Notes: generated from the letters alone by a model not told the origin. 9,242 bases of DNA from Paraclostridium ghonii (GCF_023653455.1 NZ_JAKEDR010000141.1:1-9242); one strand, 5' to 3'. Positions 1 to 7,707 are shown, numbered from the stretch's first letter. Program-made: numbers and translations.

Positions 1-154
1 AAAATTTTATAATTTCGTTAGGCTTGTTTACTATGCCTATTTTTAATAATTGAAACCAAATATTAACCTATCGGTTTATTAATCTCTTCGAGAATAATTT
101 TTATCATATCTAATTAACAGAACCTAAAATTCTCATTTAGTGTATTAAAATATT

Positions 155-185
155 ATAACCTATTACTTTTTAAGCAATAGGTTAT
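155..185 (-). terminator. Weak hairpin downstream of the sugar transferase gene
   Basis: A 10-bp perfect inverted repeat (ATAACCTATT at 155-164 and its complement at 176-185) encloses an 11-base loop, starting about ten bases beyond the TAG stop of the sugar transferase. Read on the minus strand it is followed by TAATATTTTAA, a poor U-tract. The position suits a transcript end, but the stem is AT-rich with only two G-C pairs, so termination may be inefficient. Confidence is moderate to low. Confidence 0.45.
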
Positions 186-195
186 TATATAATCT

Positions 196-810
196 CTAAG
201 ATTTTATATCTGATCTTTTTATAACTTTAAAAAATGTCATTAAAACTATATAGATGTCTAACCTTAAGCTTATTCTAGTTAAATATTCATAATCATACTT
301 AACCTTTTCTTGATCTCCTATCTTATCTCTTCCATTAATTTGAGCCCAACCAGTTATGCCAGGTAATAAAGAATCTACATTATATTCTTTTCTTAACTGT
401 ATTAAATTTGATTCTTTTAGTATCACAGGCCTCGGACCCACTATACTCATATCTCCTTTTAATATGTTAAATAATTGTGGTAGTTCGTCTATACTTGTTT
501 TTCTTATTAACTTCCCCACCTTAGTTATAAATATATCTGCATCTATAAAATCATTAGTACTTTTATTAGGTGCATCAATTCTCATGCTTCTAAATTTATA
601 TATATAAAATGGCTCACTGTCTTTTCCTGCTCTTGCTTGCTTAAATATTATAGGCCCCTTAGATTCTAACTTTATAAGTATAGATATTATTAGAAATATA
701 GGAGATAATATTATAATTCCTAATAAAGACATTAAAATATCTATAAGTCTTTTTGTAATGGAGTATCCACTCTTTTTATTGTAACTTTCTACAATAACTT
801 TATTTTCCAC
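196..810 (-). CDS. Polyprenyl-phosphate sugar-1-phosphate transferase (bacterial sugar transferase family)
   Basis: This enzyme should move a sugar-1-phosphate from a UDP-sugar to undecaprenyl phosphate on the inner face of the membrane, the first step in building a capsule, wall or S-layer glycan. At 204 aa it is the small, catalytic-core form (PglC/TuaA type) without the extra membrane helices of WbaP-like enzymes. Visible features are the basic KRLIDI at 20-25, a hydrophobic membrane-embedded segment at about 26-47, KFRSMR at 72-77, the catalytic Asp-Glu pair D108-E109 in TSIDELPQ, SIVGPRP at 122-128, and PGITGWAQINGRD at 150-162. The start is GTG at 808-810, chosen because AAGGAGGG lies 6 bases upstream (816-823). 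It is preceded by a promoter (876-904) and by the terminator of the GHL10 gene, so it probably begins its own unit, which may run beyond the window. The family is sure; the sugar (Glc, Gal, GlcNAc, QuiNAc-type) cannot be read from the sequence. Confidence 0.93.
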   Translation of the reverse strand: MENKVIVESYNKKSGYSITKRLIDILMSLLGIIILSPIFLIISILIKLESKGPIIFKQARAGKDSEPFYIYKFRSMRIDAPNKSTNDFIDADIFITKVGKLIRKTSIDELPQLFNILKGDMSIVGPRPVILKESNLIQLRKEYNVDSLLPGITGWAQINGRDKIGDQEKVKYDYEYLTRISLRLDIYIVLMTFFKVIKRSDIKS

Positions 811-816
811 AAATAC

Positions 817-823
817 CCTCCTT
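817..823 (-). promoter_or_regulatory. Ribosome binding site deciding a GTG start
   Basis: AAGGAGG on the minus strand, six bases before GTG at 810-808. No ATG lies at a suitable distance, and the following residues run directly into the family's N-terminal pattern, so the GTG is the likely initiation codon. Confidence 0.85.
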
Positions 824-875
824 AATAAAAAATATTTATTTCATTTCTTTATTTTTTAACATTATTCTTCACTTT

Positions 876-904
876 ATTTTATCATTTCAATCATACTTTG
901 TATA
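876..904 (-). promoter_or_regulatory. Likely sigma-A promoter for the sugar transferase
   Basis: On the minus strand TATACA (899-904) and TAAAAT (876-881) are separated by exactly 17 bases, with an extended TGA directly before the -10 hexamer. The predicted start is near 869, giving a leader of about 60 bases. It sits between the upstream gene's terminator (948-999) and the start codon, where a promoter would be needed. The -35 matches consensus in 4 of 6 positions. Confidence 0.55.
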
Positions 905-947
905 TATTTTTATATGTATTTTTGTTGCATATATTACTATTTTTTTC

Positions 948-999
948 AAAAAAAAAGAGCTATTCAAATACATATAAATATACTTTTTGAATATACTCT
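948..999 (-). terminator. Intrinsic terminator of the GHL10 SLH gene
   Basis: On the minus strand AGAG-TA-TATTCAAA (from 999) pairs with TTTGAATA-G-CTCT (ending at 956), with a small internal bulge and an AT-rich loop that can form a short inner stem. It is followed by nine T residues (948-956). It lies about 70 bases past the stop codon and is clearly directional. Confidence 0.85.
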
Positions 1000-1070
1000 A
1001 ATTCATATTTGTACTTTTTAAAATTCATATAAATTTTAATTTTGTATATAAAATTAACTTGTAGTTCTTC

Positions 1071-2720
1071 TTAATTTTGTATTAATCTATCCAACATAGT
1101 TATAGATTCTGCTCTTGTTAATTTCCCTTGTGGGTTTATATTACCTTTTTCATCACCTTTTATATATCCAGCTTCTATGGCTCCTTCAACATATGATTTA
1201 GCCCAATCTTCAATTTGCTTGAAATCATTATAATTATATATTTTATCTATGTTTTCGTCTTTATTATTTTTTAATGTTGTTATGATTTTCATAGCTTCTT
1301 GTCTAGTTATTGGGTTATTTGGTCTAAAACTCTTATCTTCATATCCATTTATATATCCATATTTAGCAGCCACTCTTACTTCATTGTAATACCAGTCACT
1401 TGAACTTACATCTGTAAAGTTTATATTTCCTTGCTCCGTTAAATTAAATACCCTATTTACTAATTTTACAAATTCAGCCCTTGTTATTTGTCCTTCTGGT
1501 CTAAATGTATTATCTTCATATCCGTTTATATATCCATATTTGATAAACTTTTCTATATCTACTTGTGCCCAATGTCCATTTATATCTTTGAATTTCGAAG
1601 TAGCCAGTATAGATTTCATTTTATCCCTGCAACCGGCTCTATTAGATATTATATCTGATGTAGAATAGAAGAAACTACCTTTTATCTGATAATATTGATT
1701 ATTTAAATTTAGTTGTTTGTCTATTTCACTTGCTACTTCATCTTTGTATATACCTTGTCCAATATATAAATCTACATTACTTCCATTGACTTGGTTCGAC
1801 CACCAACTTACTAGCTTTGAGTAATCCGCAATACTATAGCCTATTTGCCAGTATAATTGTGGTACTACATAGTCTACATAATTATTTTTTATCCATCCTA
1901 TTGTATCTGCATAATCAGAGTAATAACTTTCCTTTCCTCTTGTATCTGATCCATTTTGATCACTAGATTTATTTTTCCATATTCCACTTGGACTTACCCC
2001 GAATTTAACTTGTGGCTTTATGCTTTTTATTGTATTTTTTACACCGAATATCATTTCATTTATATTGTTTCTTCTTGCATTTGCAACTTTACCGTCCCTT
2101 CCTTCACCTGCTGGTAATGGGTAGTTTTCTGGATAGAAATAATCATCAAAGTGTATTCCATCTACATCATAATTTCTAACTATTTCGCCTACAGTATCAT
2201 ATATAAGCTGTTTAACTTGTGGCAACTCTGGATTGAAATATATTCTACCATTATGAACTAAAGTCCAGTCTGGATGCTGTCTTGCTGGATTATTTTCTGA
2301 TAATATACTTAAATCAGTCCCTGAAGTTGTAACTCTATATGGATTTAACCATGCATGAACTTCCATATCTCTTTTGTGAGCTTCTTCTATAACAAAAGCT
2401 AACGGGTCATACCCCGGTGATACTCCTTGTTTTCCTGTCAATACATCTGACCATGGATTTATAGTAGAATTATATAAAGCATCGCCTTTTGGTCTAACTT
2501 GGAACATAACTGTATTTATCCCTGCATCTTTTAAATTATCTAATATATTCCTCATTTGTTGTTTTTGTGCTTCTGAATTACCTTTTTGACTTGGCCAGTC
2601 TGAATTATAAACAGTCGTAATCCATGCAGCCTTCATTTCTTTTGTACTTGCATATGCATTGCTATTTCGCCCTAAGGAAAATAATAAACATACAAAAACT
2701 ATAATTGCTAATTTTTTCAT
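1071..2720 (-). CDS. Exported GHL10-family glycoside hydrolase with three SLH domains
   Basis: This is a surface enzyme of the GHL10 family (formerly DUF187, YngK-like). Characterised relatives such as E. coli DigH cleave peptidoglycan glycan strands lacking stem peptides, so a role in wall remodelling is likely but not proven here. The 549-residue protein has a short signal peptide (basic MKK, hydrophobic 4-16, likely cleavage after AYA at 24). The TIM-barrel domain spans about 27-372: KAAWITTVYNSDWP at 30-43, FQVRPKGDALY at 73-83, HAWLNPYR at 122-129, the conserved acidic strand DGIHFDDYFYP at 187-197 (D192, D193), GVSPSGIW at 241-248 and PQLYWQ at 287-292. Three C-terminal SLH repeats follow at about 378-421, 435-480 and 497-545, with TRAE, TRQE and TRAE motifs. 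The third is degenerate (KGDEKGNINP where the others have GYEDNTFRP). Translation starts at ATG with GGGAG about ten bases upstream. It has its own terminator and is separated from the amidase gene by a hairpin. The family assignment is firm, the exact substrate is not. Confidence 0.93.
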   Translation of the reverse strand: MKKLAIIVFVCLLFSLGRNSNAYASTKEMKAAWITTVYNSDWPSQKGNSEAQKQQMRNILDNLKDAGINTVMFQVRPKGDALYNSTINPWSDVLTGKQGVSPGYDPLAFVIEEAHKRDMEVHAWLNPYRVTTSGTDLSILSENNPARQHPDWTLVHNGRIYFNPELPQVKQLIYDTVGEIVRNYDVDGIHFDDYFYPENYPLPAGEGRDGKVANARRNNINEMIFGVKNTIKSIKPQVKFGVSPSGIWKNKSSDQNGSDTRGKESYYSDYADTIGWIKNNYVDYVVPQLYWQIGYSIADYSKLVSWWSNQVNGSNVDLYIGQGIYKDEVASEIDKQLNLNNQYYQIKGSFFYSTSDIISNRAGCRDKMKSILATSKFKDINGHWAQVDIEKFIKYGYINGYEDNTFRPEGQITRAEFVKLVNRVFNLTEQGNINFTDVSSSDWYYNEVRVAAKYGYINGYEDKSFRPNNPITRQEAMKIITTLKNNKDENIDKIYNYNDFKQIEDWAKSYVEGAIEAGYIKGDEKGNINPQGKLTRAESITMLDRLIQN

Positions 2721-2771
2721 TAAACAATCTCCCTTTCATAATTTGTGATAAATTATAAACTTTTAACTAAA

Positions 2772-2819
2772 TTGAATTTAAAAGCTATCCTAAATTAATA
2801 GGGTAGCTTTTAAATTCAA
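2772..2819 (-). terminator. Hairpin between the two SLH genes, likely terminator of the amidase gene
   Basis: Two 21-base arms (2772-2792 and 2799-2819) are complementary except at one position and enclose a six-base loop. The hairpin begins 9 bases past the amidase TGA. On the minus strand the lower stem supplies a run of T and A (CTTTTAAATTCAA) and then TTTAG, so the U-tract is interrupted. The one mismatch is C-A in minus-strand RNA but a U-G wobble in plus-strand RNA. Termination or mRNA 3'-end protection are both possible. Confidence 0.6.
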
Positions 2820-2827
2820 CACATATA

Positions 2828-4498
2828 TCATTTTTCTACTCTACTTAATATAGTTACTGTTTCCGCTCTAGTCATATTATTATTAGGTCTAAATGTGTTG
2901 TCTTCATATCCATTTATTATCTTATTATCACTTAATGCATCAACATATTCTTTAGCCCAGTCAGATATTTGGTTACTATCTTTAAAAGTTAAATTTCCAT
3001 CCCCTCTTAAGTTCATAACTTTAGCAATTGTTTTGCATGCTTCTTCTCTTGTTATTGGATTTTCTGGTCTAAATGTACCATCCTCATATCCGTTTATATA
3101 TCCAGCTTTTAATCCTATACATATGTCACTATAATACCACTGACTTGAATTTACATCTGAAAAATTCTCTGATCCTGTTTCTGTAAATTTGAATACTTTA
3201 TTTACAAGTTTTACAAATTCAGCTCTTGTTATAGAATTTTCTGGTCTAAATGTATTATCTTCGTATCCAGCTACATATCCTTTTGATACAAAATCAAGTA
3301 TTTGATTTTTTGCCCAATGACCATCTATATCAATTAAACTAATTTGTTTATCAATACTTATATAGCTTCCTGAAACATATCCATATACCCCATTATATTT
3401 TATTTTATACCAATTATTTTTACTTTCTACTATTTCAACCTTTGATCCCTTTGGCAATTTACCTATAATTGCATAACTTGTTCCATAGCCAGCCCTTACG
3501 TTTACTTCATCTGTATTAACTACAACTCCAGTGCTTATTACAGGTAAATATCCTAAATCAACTGTATTTTTTAAATATTTTTCTACTCCATCAGCTATAC
3601 CAGTTGCTAATTTATCTTGGTATGATGGATCTATAAGCTTGTTATACTCAGTTTTATTAGATATAAATCCACTTTCAAAAAGAGCTGACGGCATATTAGA
3701 TTCTCTTAATACAGCTAAATTTGAATATTTTACCTCTCTATTTCTTGCTCCAGTTTGAGCGATTGCATTATTTTGAATCTCTAATGCTAAAGGACTATAC
3801 ACTTTTTTATCTGGATGACAATATGTTTCTATTCCATTTGCAGATTCTGCATCTGCTGAGTTTTGATGAATTGATACAAATACATCTGCTCCATAATTAT
3901 TTGCAAGTCTTGCTCTTTCACCTAATTCTACGAATTCATTAGTTTCTCTACTCATTTCTACTTGTATATTTTTTTCTTTAAGCTTTTGCTCTACTTTTTT
4001 TGCTACCTCTAAATTTAGTTGAGCTTCATTTTTACCAAAGCCATTTGCACCAGAATCTATTCCTCCATGACCTGCATCCACAAATACTTTGTAATAATCT
4101 CTTTTAGGAGTTACTTTAGCTGAAAATAATCTAGAAGATTTCTGTTTCATAGAAGGTACATACACTTCAATTATATGAACTTTATCTCCTATTTTTTGAC
4201 TTAGAAATACTGTTCCACTTCCTATAGCTTTTAATTGGCCTTTTTCGTCAATAGAAACAACATTATCATTAGATAATTTCCAATTAGGGTTCTTAGAAAA
4301 ATCTTCTGTTTCTCCTATATGCAATGATATCCCATCTTCAACATCTACTTTACTATCCCCATAACTTTGAATTACAGAGTTCAACTGACTTTCTGCAGAT
4401 TCATTTGCATTAGATATTTTTGAACTGCCTATAATAGATAAAGTACATATCAATCCTATCGATAGTACGTTTTTTAGTGCTTTATTCCTTTTTCTCAT
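2828..4498 (-). CDS. Exported N-acetylmuramoyl-L-alanine amidase with BIG2-like, SH3 and three SLH domains
   Basis: This zinc amidase of the Amidase_3 family cuts the bond between muramic acid and L-alanine in peptidoglycan, outside the membrane. The order along its 556 residues is: signal peptide (basic RKRNK, hydrophobic 11-24, likely cleavage near SNA at 29-31); a BIG2-like beta domain at about 55-115; the Amidase_3 domain at about 137-310; a bacterial SH3 domain at about 325-383 (NVRAGYGTSY 333-342, YGYVSGSYI 372-380); and SLH repeats at about 388-430, 446-490 and 504-550, each with TRAE or TREE. Zinc ligands are visible as H144 in DAGHGG, E158 in KNEAQLN and H211 in SIHQN, with the catalytic glutamate E275 in ALFESGF, so the enzyme looks active. 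AGGAGG lies 12 bases before ATG, slightly far, but no closer in-frame start exists. The gene is flanked by the pgcA terminator and its own hairpin, so it is probably monocistronic. No convincing promoter was found in the 90 bases upstream. Confidence 0.96.
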   Translation of the reverse strand: MRKRNKALKNVLSIGLICTLSIIGSSKISNANESAESQLNSVIQSYGDSKVDVEDGISLHIGETEDFSKNPNWKLSNDNVVSIDEKGQLKAIGSGTVFLSQKIGDKVHIIEVYVPSMKQKSSRLFSAKVTPKRDYYKVFVDAGHGGIDSGANGFGKNEAQLNLEVAKKVEQKLKEKNIQVEMSRETNEFVELGERARLANNYGADVFVSIHQNSADAESANGIETYCHPDKKVYSPLALEIQNNAIAQTGARNREVKYSNLAVLRESNMPSALFESGFISNKTEYNKLIDPSYQDKLATGIADGVEKYLKNTVDLGYLPVISTGVVVNTDEVNVRAGYGTSYAIIGKLPKGSKVEIVESKNNWYKIKYNGVYGYVSGSYISIDKQISLIDIDGHWAKNQILDFVSKGYVAGYEDNTFRPENSITRAEFVKLVNKVFKFTETGSENFSDVNSSQWYYSDICIGLKAGYINGYEDGTFRPENPITREEACKTIAKVMNLRGDGNLTFKDSNQISDWAKEYVDALSDNKIINGYEDNTFRPNNNMTRAETVTILSRVEK

Positions 4499-4590
4499 TA
4501 ATCCGACTTTCCTCCTATGTATTATATATATTTCTACACCTTTTTCTCCATATTAATATTAACACAAAATACCATACAAACAAATATTTT

Positions 4591-4633
4591 CTAAAAAATA
4601 AAGAGCTTTTCCATAAAACTAGAAAAGCTCTTT
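4591..4633 (-). terminator. Strong intrinsic terminator of the phosphoglucomutase gene
   Basis: A perfect 12-bp stem (AAAGAGCTTTTC, 4622-4633 with 4600-4611) and a 10-base loop begin three bases after the stop codon and are followed on the minus strand by ATTTTTTAG (4591-4599). No T-run follows on the plus strand, so it acts in the minus direction. Confidence 0.93.
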
Positions 4634-4636
4634 ACT

Positions 4637-6334
4637 CTAAATTAATTTCTTTATTTGTGTATTTAATTTTATTTTCAAACTATTTATTTTATCTTGAGAT
4701 GTTTTTAAATCTTTTCCACATACACCTATATATAATTTTAATTTAGGTTCTGTACCTGAAGGTCTAGCAGCAATCCAAGATCCGTCTTCTAATATAAATT
4801 TAAGAACATTTGACTTAGGAAGTCCATCTATTCCATTATTATAATCTTTACTTTCTACTACTTTTAGTCCTTCTACTTGATTCAATCCATTTTTTCTAAA
4901 GTAATCCATTATTTCTTTAATTTTTTCAATACCAGATATTCCACTTAATGTAAGAGCTATCATATCTTCTTTAAAGAATCCTACCCTATCATAAAGTTCC
5001 ATAAGTCCTTCATATAAACTCATATCTTTGTCATAATAATACGCTGCCATATCTGAAATTAACATAGCTGCTACAACTCCATCTTTATCTCTTGCATGCG
5101 TTCCCACTAAGTATCCATAACTTTCCTCATATCCCATAACAAATGTTTTTTCATTTGTTTGTTCAAAAGTTTTTATTTTGTCTCCAATAAACTTAAAGCC
5201 AGTTAAAACATTTAAACAGTCTACTCCATAACGTTCTGCAACTTTAGCTCCAAATTCTGAAGTAACTATAGTTTTTATTATAGTTGGATTTTTTTGCAAT
5301 TTATTTTTTTCTTTTAAATTTCCCAATACATAATTAACAAGTAAAGCACCTATTTGATTTCCTGTAAGTAGCTCATATTCCTCATTTTTAGTTTTTACAG
5401 CTAATCCAACTCTATCGCAGTCTGGGTCTGTAGCTATTACTAAATCTGCACCTTCTTTTTTAGCTAACTCTATACCTCTTTGTAAAGCTTTTTTATCTTC
5501 TGGGTTAGGATAATTTATCCCTGCAAAATTAGAATCTGGTAATTCTTCTTCTTTTACTACTATTACATTTTCAAATCCAACTTCTTTTAACACTCTTTGT
5601 ATAGGTATGTTTCCTGTTCCACAAAGAGGTGTATATACTATTTTAAAATCTTTTCCTACTCTATTAACTATATCATTGCCTATAAATTGCTTTTTAACAG
5701 CTTCTATAAATGCTGTATCTTGTTCTTTTCTCAACATAACCACTAAATGCTTTTGATCTTCTCTTATCATTGGAATTTTACTATAATCTTCTATACTATT
5801 AACTTCATCTGTAATTTTATCCGCTATTTCAGGCATCACTTGAGCACCATCTTCCCAGTATACTTTATATCCATTGTATTCAGGTGGATTATGACTAGCA
5901 GTTATAACTACTCCAGCTATACAATTTAAATTCCTTACTGCAAAAGAAAGCTCTGGAGTTGTTCTCAAATCATCAAATATATATGCTTTTATTCCGCACG
6001 CAGCTAAAGTATTAGCTGTTTGCAAACAAAATTCTCTTGACTTAAATCTACTGTCATGAGCTATAGCTACACCTCTATTTTTACCTTCTTGCCCAACATT
6101 TTTAAGTATGTAGTTAGCAAGCCCAAAAGTAGCCCTTGCTACAGTATAGTCATTTATTCTATTTGTTCCAACACCAATAATACCTCTAAGTCCAGCAGTT
6201 CCAAACTCTAAGCTTTTATAAAATCTTTCCTTAATTTCATCTTCATTGTTTTTTATCTTTTCTAGTTCTTCATGAGTATTTTTATCAAAATATTCACTAG
6301 ATATCCAACTTTTATATATATTTTTATAACTCAT
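4637..6334 (-). CDS. pgcA: Alpha-phosphoglucomutase / phosphohexomutase (PgcA type)
   Basis: This enzyme interconverts glucose-6-phosphate and glucose-1-phosphate through a phosphoserine enzyme, feeding GalU and hence UDP-glucose for wall and surface glycans. At 565 aa it has the length of the Firmicutes PgcA group. All four domain signatures of the alpha-D-phosphohexomutase superfamily are present: the active-site serine S147 in ITASHNPPEYNGYK; the Mg-binding loop DPDCDR at 303-308 (D303, D305, D307); the sugar-binding loop GYEES at 401-405; and the phosphate-binding RPSGTEPK at 524-531. The N-terminal GTAGLRG (45-51) is also typical. Translation starts at ATG behind AAAGGGGGC. The gene begins 46 bases after the deacetylase stop with no visible terminator between, so the two are likely cotranscribed; a strong terminator follows directly. 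Activity on mannose- or glucosamine-phosphate is possible in this superfamily, but the serine-loop and GYEES sequence favour glucose. Confidence 0.96.
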   Translation of the reverse strand: MSYKNIYKSWISSEYFDKNTHEELEKIKNNEDEIKERFYKSLEFGTAGLRGIIGVGTNRINDYTVARATFGLANYILKNVGQEGKNRGVAIAHDSRFKSREFCLQTANTLAACGIKAYIFDDLRTTPELSFAVRNLNCIAGVVITASHNPPEYNGYKVYWEDGAQVMPEIADKITDEVNSIEDYSKIPMIREDQKHLVVMLRKEQDTAFIEAVKKQFIGNDIVNRVGKDFKIVYTPLCGTGNIPIQRVLKEVGFENVIVVKEEELPDSNFAGINYPNPEDKKALQRGIELAKKEGADLVIATDPDCDRVGLAVKTKNEEYELLTGNQIGALLVNYVLGNLKEKNKLQKNPTIIKTIVTSEFGAKVAERYGVDCLNVLTGFKFIGDKIKTFEQTNEKTFVMGYEESYGYLVGTHARDKDGVVAAMLISDMAAYYYDKDMSLYEGLMELYDRVGFFKEDMIALTLSGISGIEKIKEIMDYFRKNGLNQVEGLKVVESKDYNNGIDGLPKSNVLKFILEDGSWIAARPSGTEPKLKLYIGVCGKDLKTSQDKINSLKIKLNTQIKKLI

Positions 6335-6380
6335 ATACTGCCCCCTTTTATAAAAATTTTATATCTATATTATATAAATT

Positions 6381-7196
6381 TTAATTTAAATTTTTTTCAA
6401 AATCAATCATATTATCACTACCATTTACAGGTATTCTCTTTAATAAATACCTATCATCAATATTTTCTTCCTTGCCTCCTGATGCTAAAAATGTGAATTT
6501 AATGCCATTTTCTTTTAATATTTTTTCCTCTTTACGACTGTACTCTCCATATGGACATGCAAATCCATATGGCTTATATCCTAAATTTGACTGAATTACA
6601 GATATATTTTTATTTATATCTTCAGTTATACGGTCTTTAAAGTCTCCTTTTCTTTCATTTTTCAAAGGAGCCGAAAAAATACTTCTTTCTCCATTTATTT
6701 TTTTACGTCTTTCATGACTATTATATGTATGGCATTCAATGTCTATGATTCCACTATTATACATTTCTTTTGCTTCTTCCCAATTAAAATTAGGTATGGC
6801 ATTAGGTGATTTATTTGCATCATCTATGCTTTTCCCAATTATAAATACAGTTGCCTTCATTCCATACTTTTTAAGTATTGGATACATTATTTCATAATTA
6901 CTTTTATATCCATCATCTGCAGTTATAAGTATAGGTTTCTTAGGTAACACCTTTTTATCCTCTGTAAAATCAACTAAATCTTTAACCGTTATCGCTGTGT
7001 AATTATTTTCTTTTAAATACTTTATTTGTTTTTCAAATTCTGACTTTTTAACAGTTACATTATTTATATTCTTTTCATCAGTATCAAAATGATGATACAT
7101 AAGAATAGGAACTTCTATATTTTTCTTATTGCTTATAAAATAGTATCCTATCAAAATAACTATTATCCCCACTATAGTATATAATATTTTTTTCAT
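6381..7196 (-). CDS. Membrane-anchored polysaccharide deacetylase (NodB homology, carbohydrate esterase family 4)
   Basis: This enzyme should remove acetyl groups from N-acetylated sugars of peptidoglycan or a surface polysaccharide, outside the cell. The 271-residue protein has one N-terminal membrane helix (about 4-22) acting as an anchor, then VPILMYHHF at 29-37, a common family entry motif. The NodB motifs follow. Motif 1 is TADDGY at 92-97, with D94 as probable base and D95 as metal ligand. Motif 2 is HTYNSH at 156-161, with metal histidines H156 and H161. Motif 3 is FACPYGEY at 212-219. Motif 1 has Ala where Phe is usual and motif 3 has Cys where Arg or Tyr is usual. The start at ATG 7194-7196 was chosen over an in-frame ATG 45 bases upstream because AAAGGAG sits seven bases before it and the helix begins at once. 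The gene lies between the rnpB terminator and pgcA, with which it probably forms a short operon. The polymer acted on cannot be told. Confidence 0.93.
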   Translation of the reverse strand: MKKILYTIVGIIVILIGYYFISNKKNIEVPILMYHHFDTDEKNINNVTVKKSEFEKQIKYLKENNYTAITVKDLVDFTEDKKVLPKKPILITADDGYKSNYEIMYPILKKYGMKATVFIIGKSIDDANKSPNAIPNFNWEEAKEMYNSGIIDIECHTYNSHERRKKINGERSIFSAPLKNERKGDFKDRITEDINKNISVIQSNLGYKPYGFACPYGEYSRKEEKILKENGIKFTFLASGGKEENIDDRYLLKRIPVNGSDNMIDFEKNLN

Positions 7197-7203
7197 CCTT
7201 GTT

Positions 7204-7210
7204 CTCCTTT
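7204..7210 (-). promoter_or_regulatory. Ribosome binding site fixing the deacetylase start
   Basis: AAAGGAG on the minus strand, seven bases before the ATG at 7196. It lies downstream of the alternative in-frame ATG at 7241, which lacks such a site, so the shorter 271-residue protein is preferred. Confidence 0.85.
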
Positions 7211-7304
7211 TTTGTTTTTCCCTTAAAATGGTAAATGACAATATATATTATATACTATATCAATTTTATTTTGTATGTTAATTTATTCTGTGATTTTTAA
7301 AAAT

Positions 7305-7335
7305 AAAAAAACACTGATTTAACCCAGTGTTTTTA
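7305..7335 (-). terminator. Intrinsic terminator of rnpB
   Basis: On the minus strand AAAACACTG and CAGTGTTTT flank a short loop (GGTTAAAT) and run into T-rich sequence (TTTTTTT then ATTTTT). The stem starts about 17 bases beyond the 3' end of the RNase P RNA. The plus strand also ends the stem in five T residues, so it could act in both directions. Confidence 0.88.
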
Positions 7336-7351
7336 TTTCTTAAATTAAATC

Positions 7352-7682
7352 GAGCAAATCTATAAGCGGAGTTCTGTATTAGATAATCATCTTTCTAGGC
7401 TTATTGTCACCAATAAGCTCAAGCGGCCTACCAACCGGAGAGTACGAGCAATACTCTTTTTATCCTAACTTGGCCTTGCTCCGAGTGGGGTTTACACAGC
7501 CGGATAGTCACCTACCCGCTGGTGAGCTCTTACCTCACCTTTTCATCCTTACCATTACTGGCGGTTATTTTCTGTTGCACTTTCCTTAAGATCACTCTCA
7601 CTAGGCGTTACCTAGCACCCTGCTCTATGGAGCTCCGACTTTCCTCGTTTAGCAAAGCTACCCGCGATTATCTGATTTACTC
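7352..7682 (-). ncRNA. rnpB: RNase P RNA, bacterial class A
   Basis: This is the catalytic RNA of ribonuclease P, which removes 5' leaders from tRNA precursors. It is recognised from conserved blocks on the minus strand: GAGGAAAGTC, GAGCTCCATAGAGCAGGGTG, GGTAACGCC, AGTGCAACAGA, the GAGCAAGGCCAA block, GGTAGGCCGCTTGAG, and the terminal ACAGAACTCCGCTTATAG. Ends were set by the P1 helix: GAGTAAATC (7674-7682) pairs over nine bases with GATTTGCTC (7352-7360). The next helix P2 is visible as AGATAATC with GATTATCT. The arrangement after the P4 strand (GAGCTCCATAG...GGTGCTAGGTAACGCC) follows the ancestral class A pattern, as in E. coli, and not the Bacillus class B. Length of 331 nt is normal for a compact class A RNA. 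It has its own promoter and terminator. Confidence 0.97.
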
Positions 7683-7707
7683 AATATTCATTTTTTACAA
7701 TAAGGAC

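Noticed and set aside
4517..4530. TATAAT-like hexamer just before the amidase ribosome binding site
   Set aside because: It would place the transcription start on or beyond the Shine-Dalgarno sequence, and no acceptable -35 lies 16-18 bases upstream.
4477..4746. Plus-strand frame across the amidase-pgcA gap
   Set aside because: It is antisense to two gene ends and a terminator, is rich in Leu/Ile/Phe/Tyr as expected of an AT-rich reverse frame, and has no recognisable domain.
7197..7241. Longer deacetylase form starting at the in-frame ATG at 7241
   Set aside because: The 15 extra residues are highly charged, no suitable ribosome binding site precedes that ATG, and an ideal one precedes the internal ATG at 7196.
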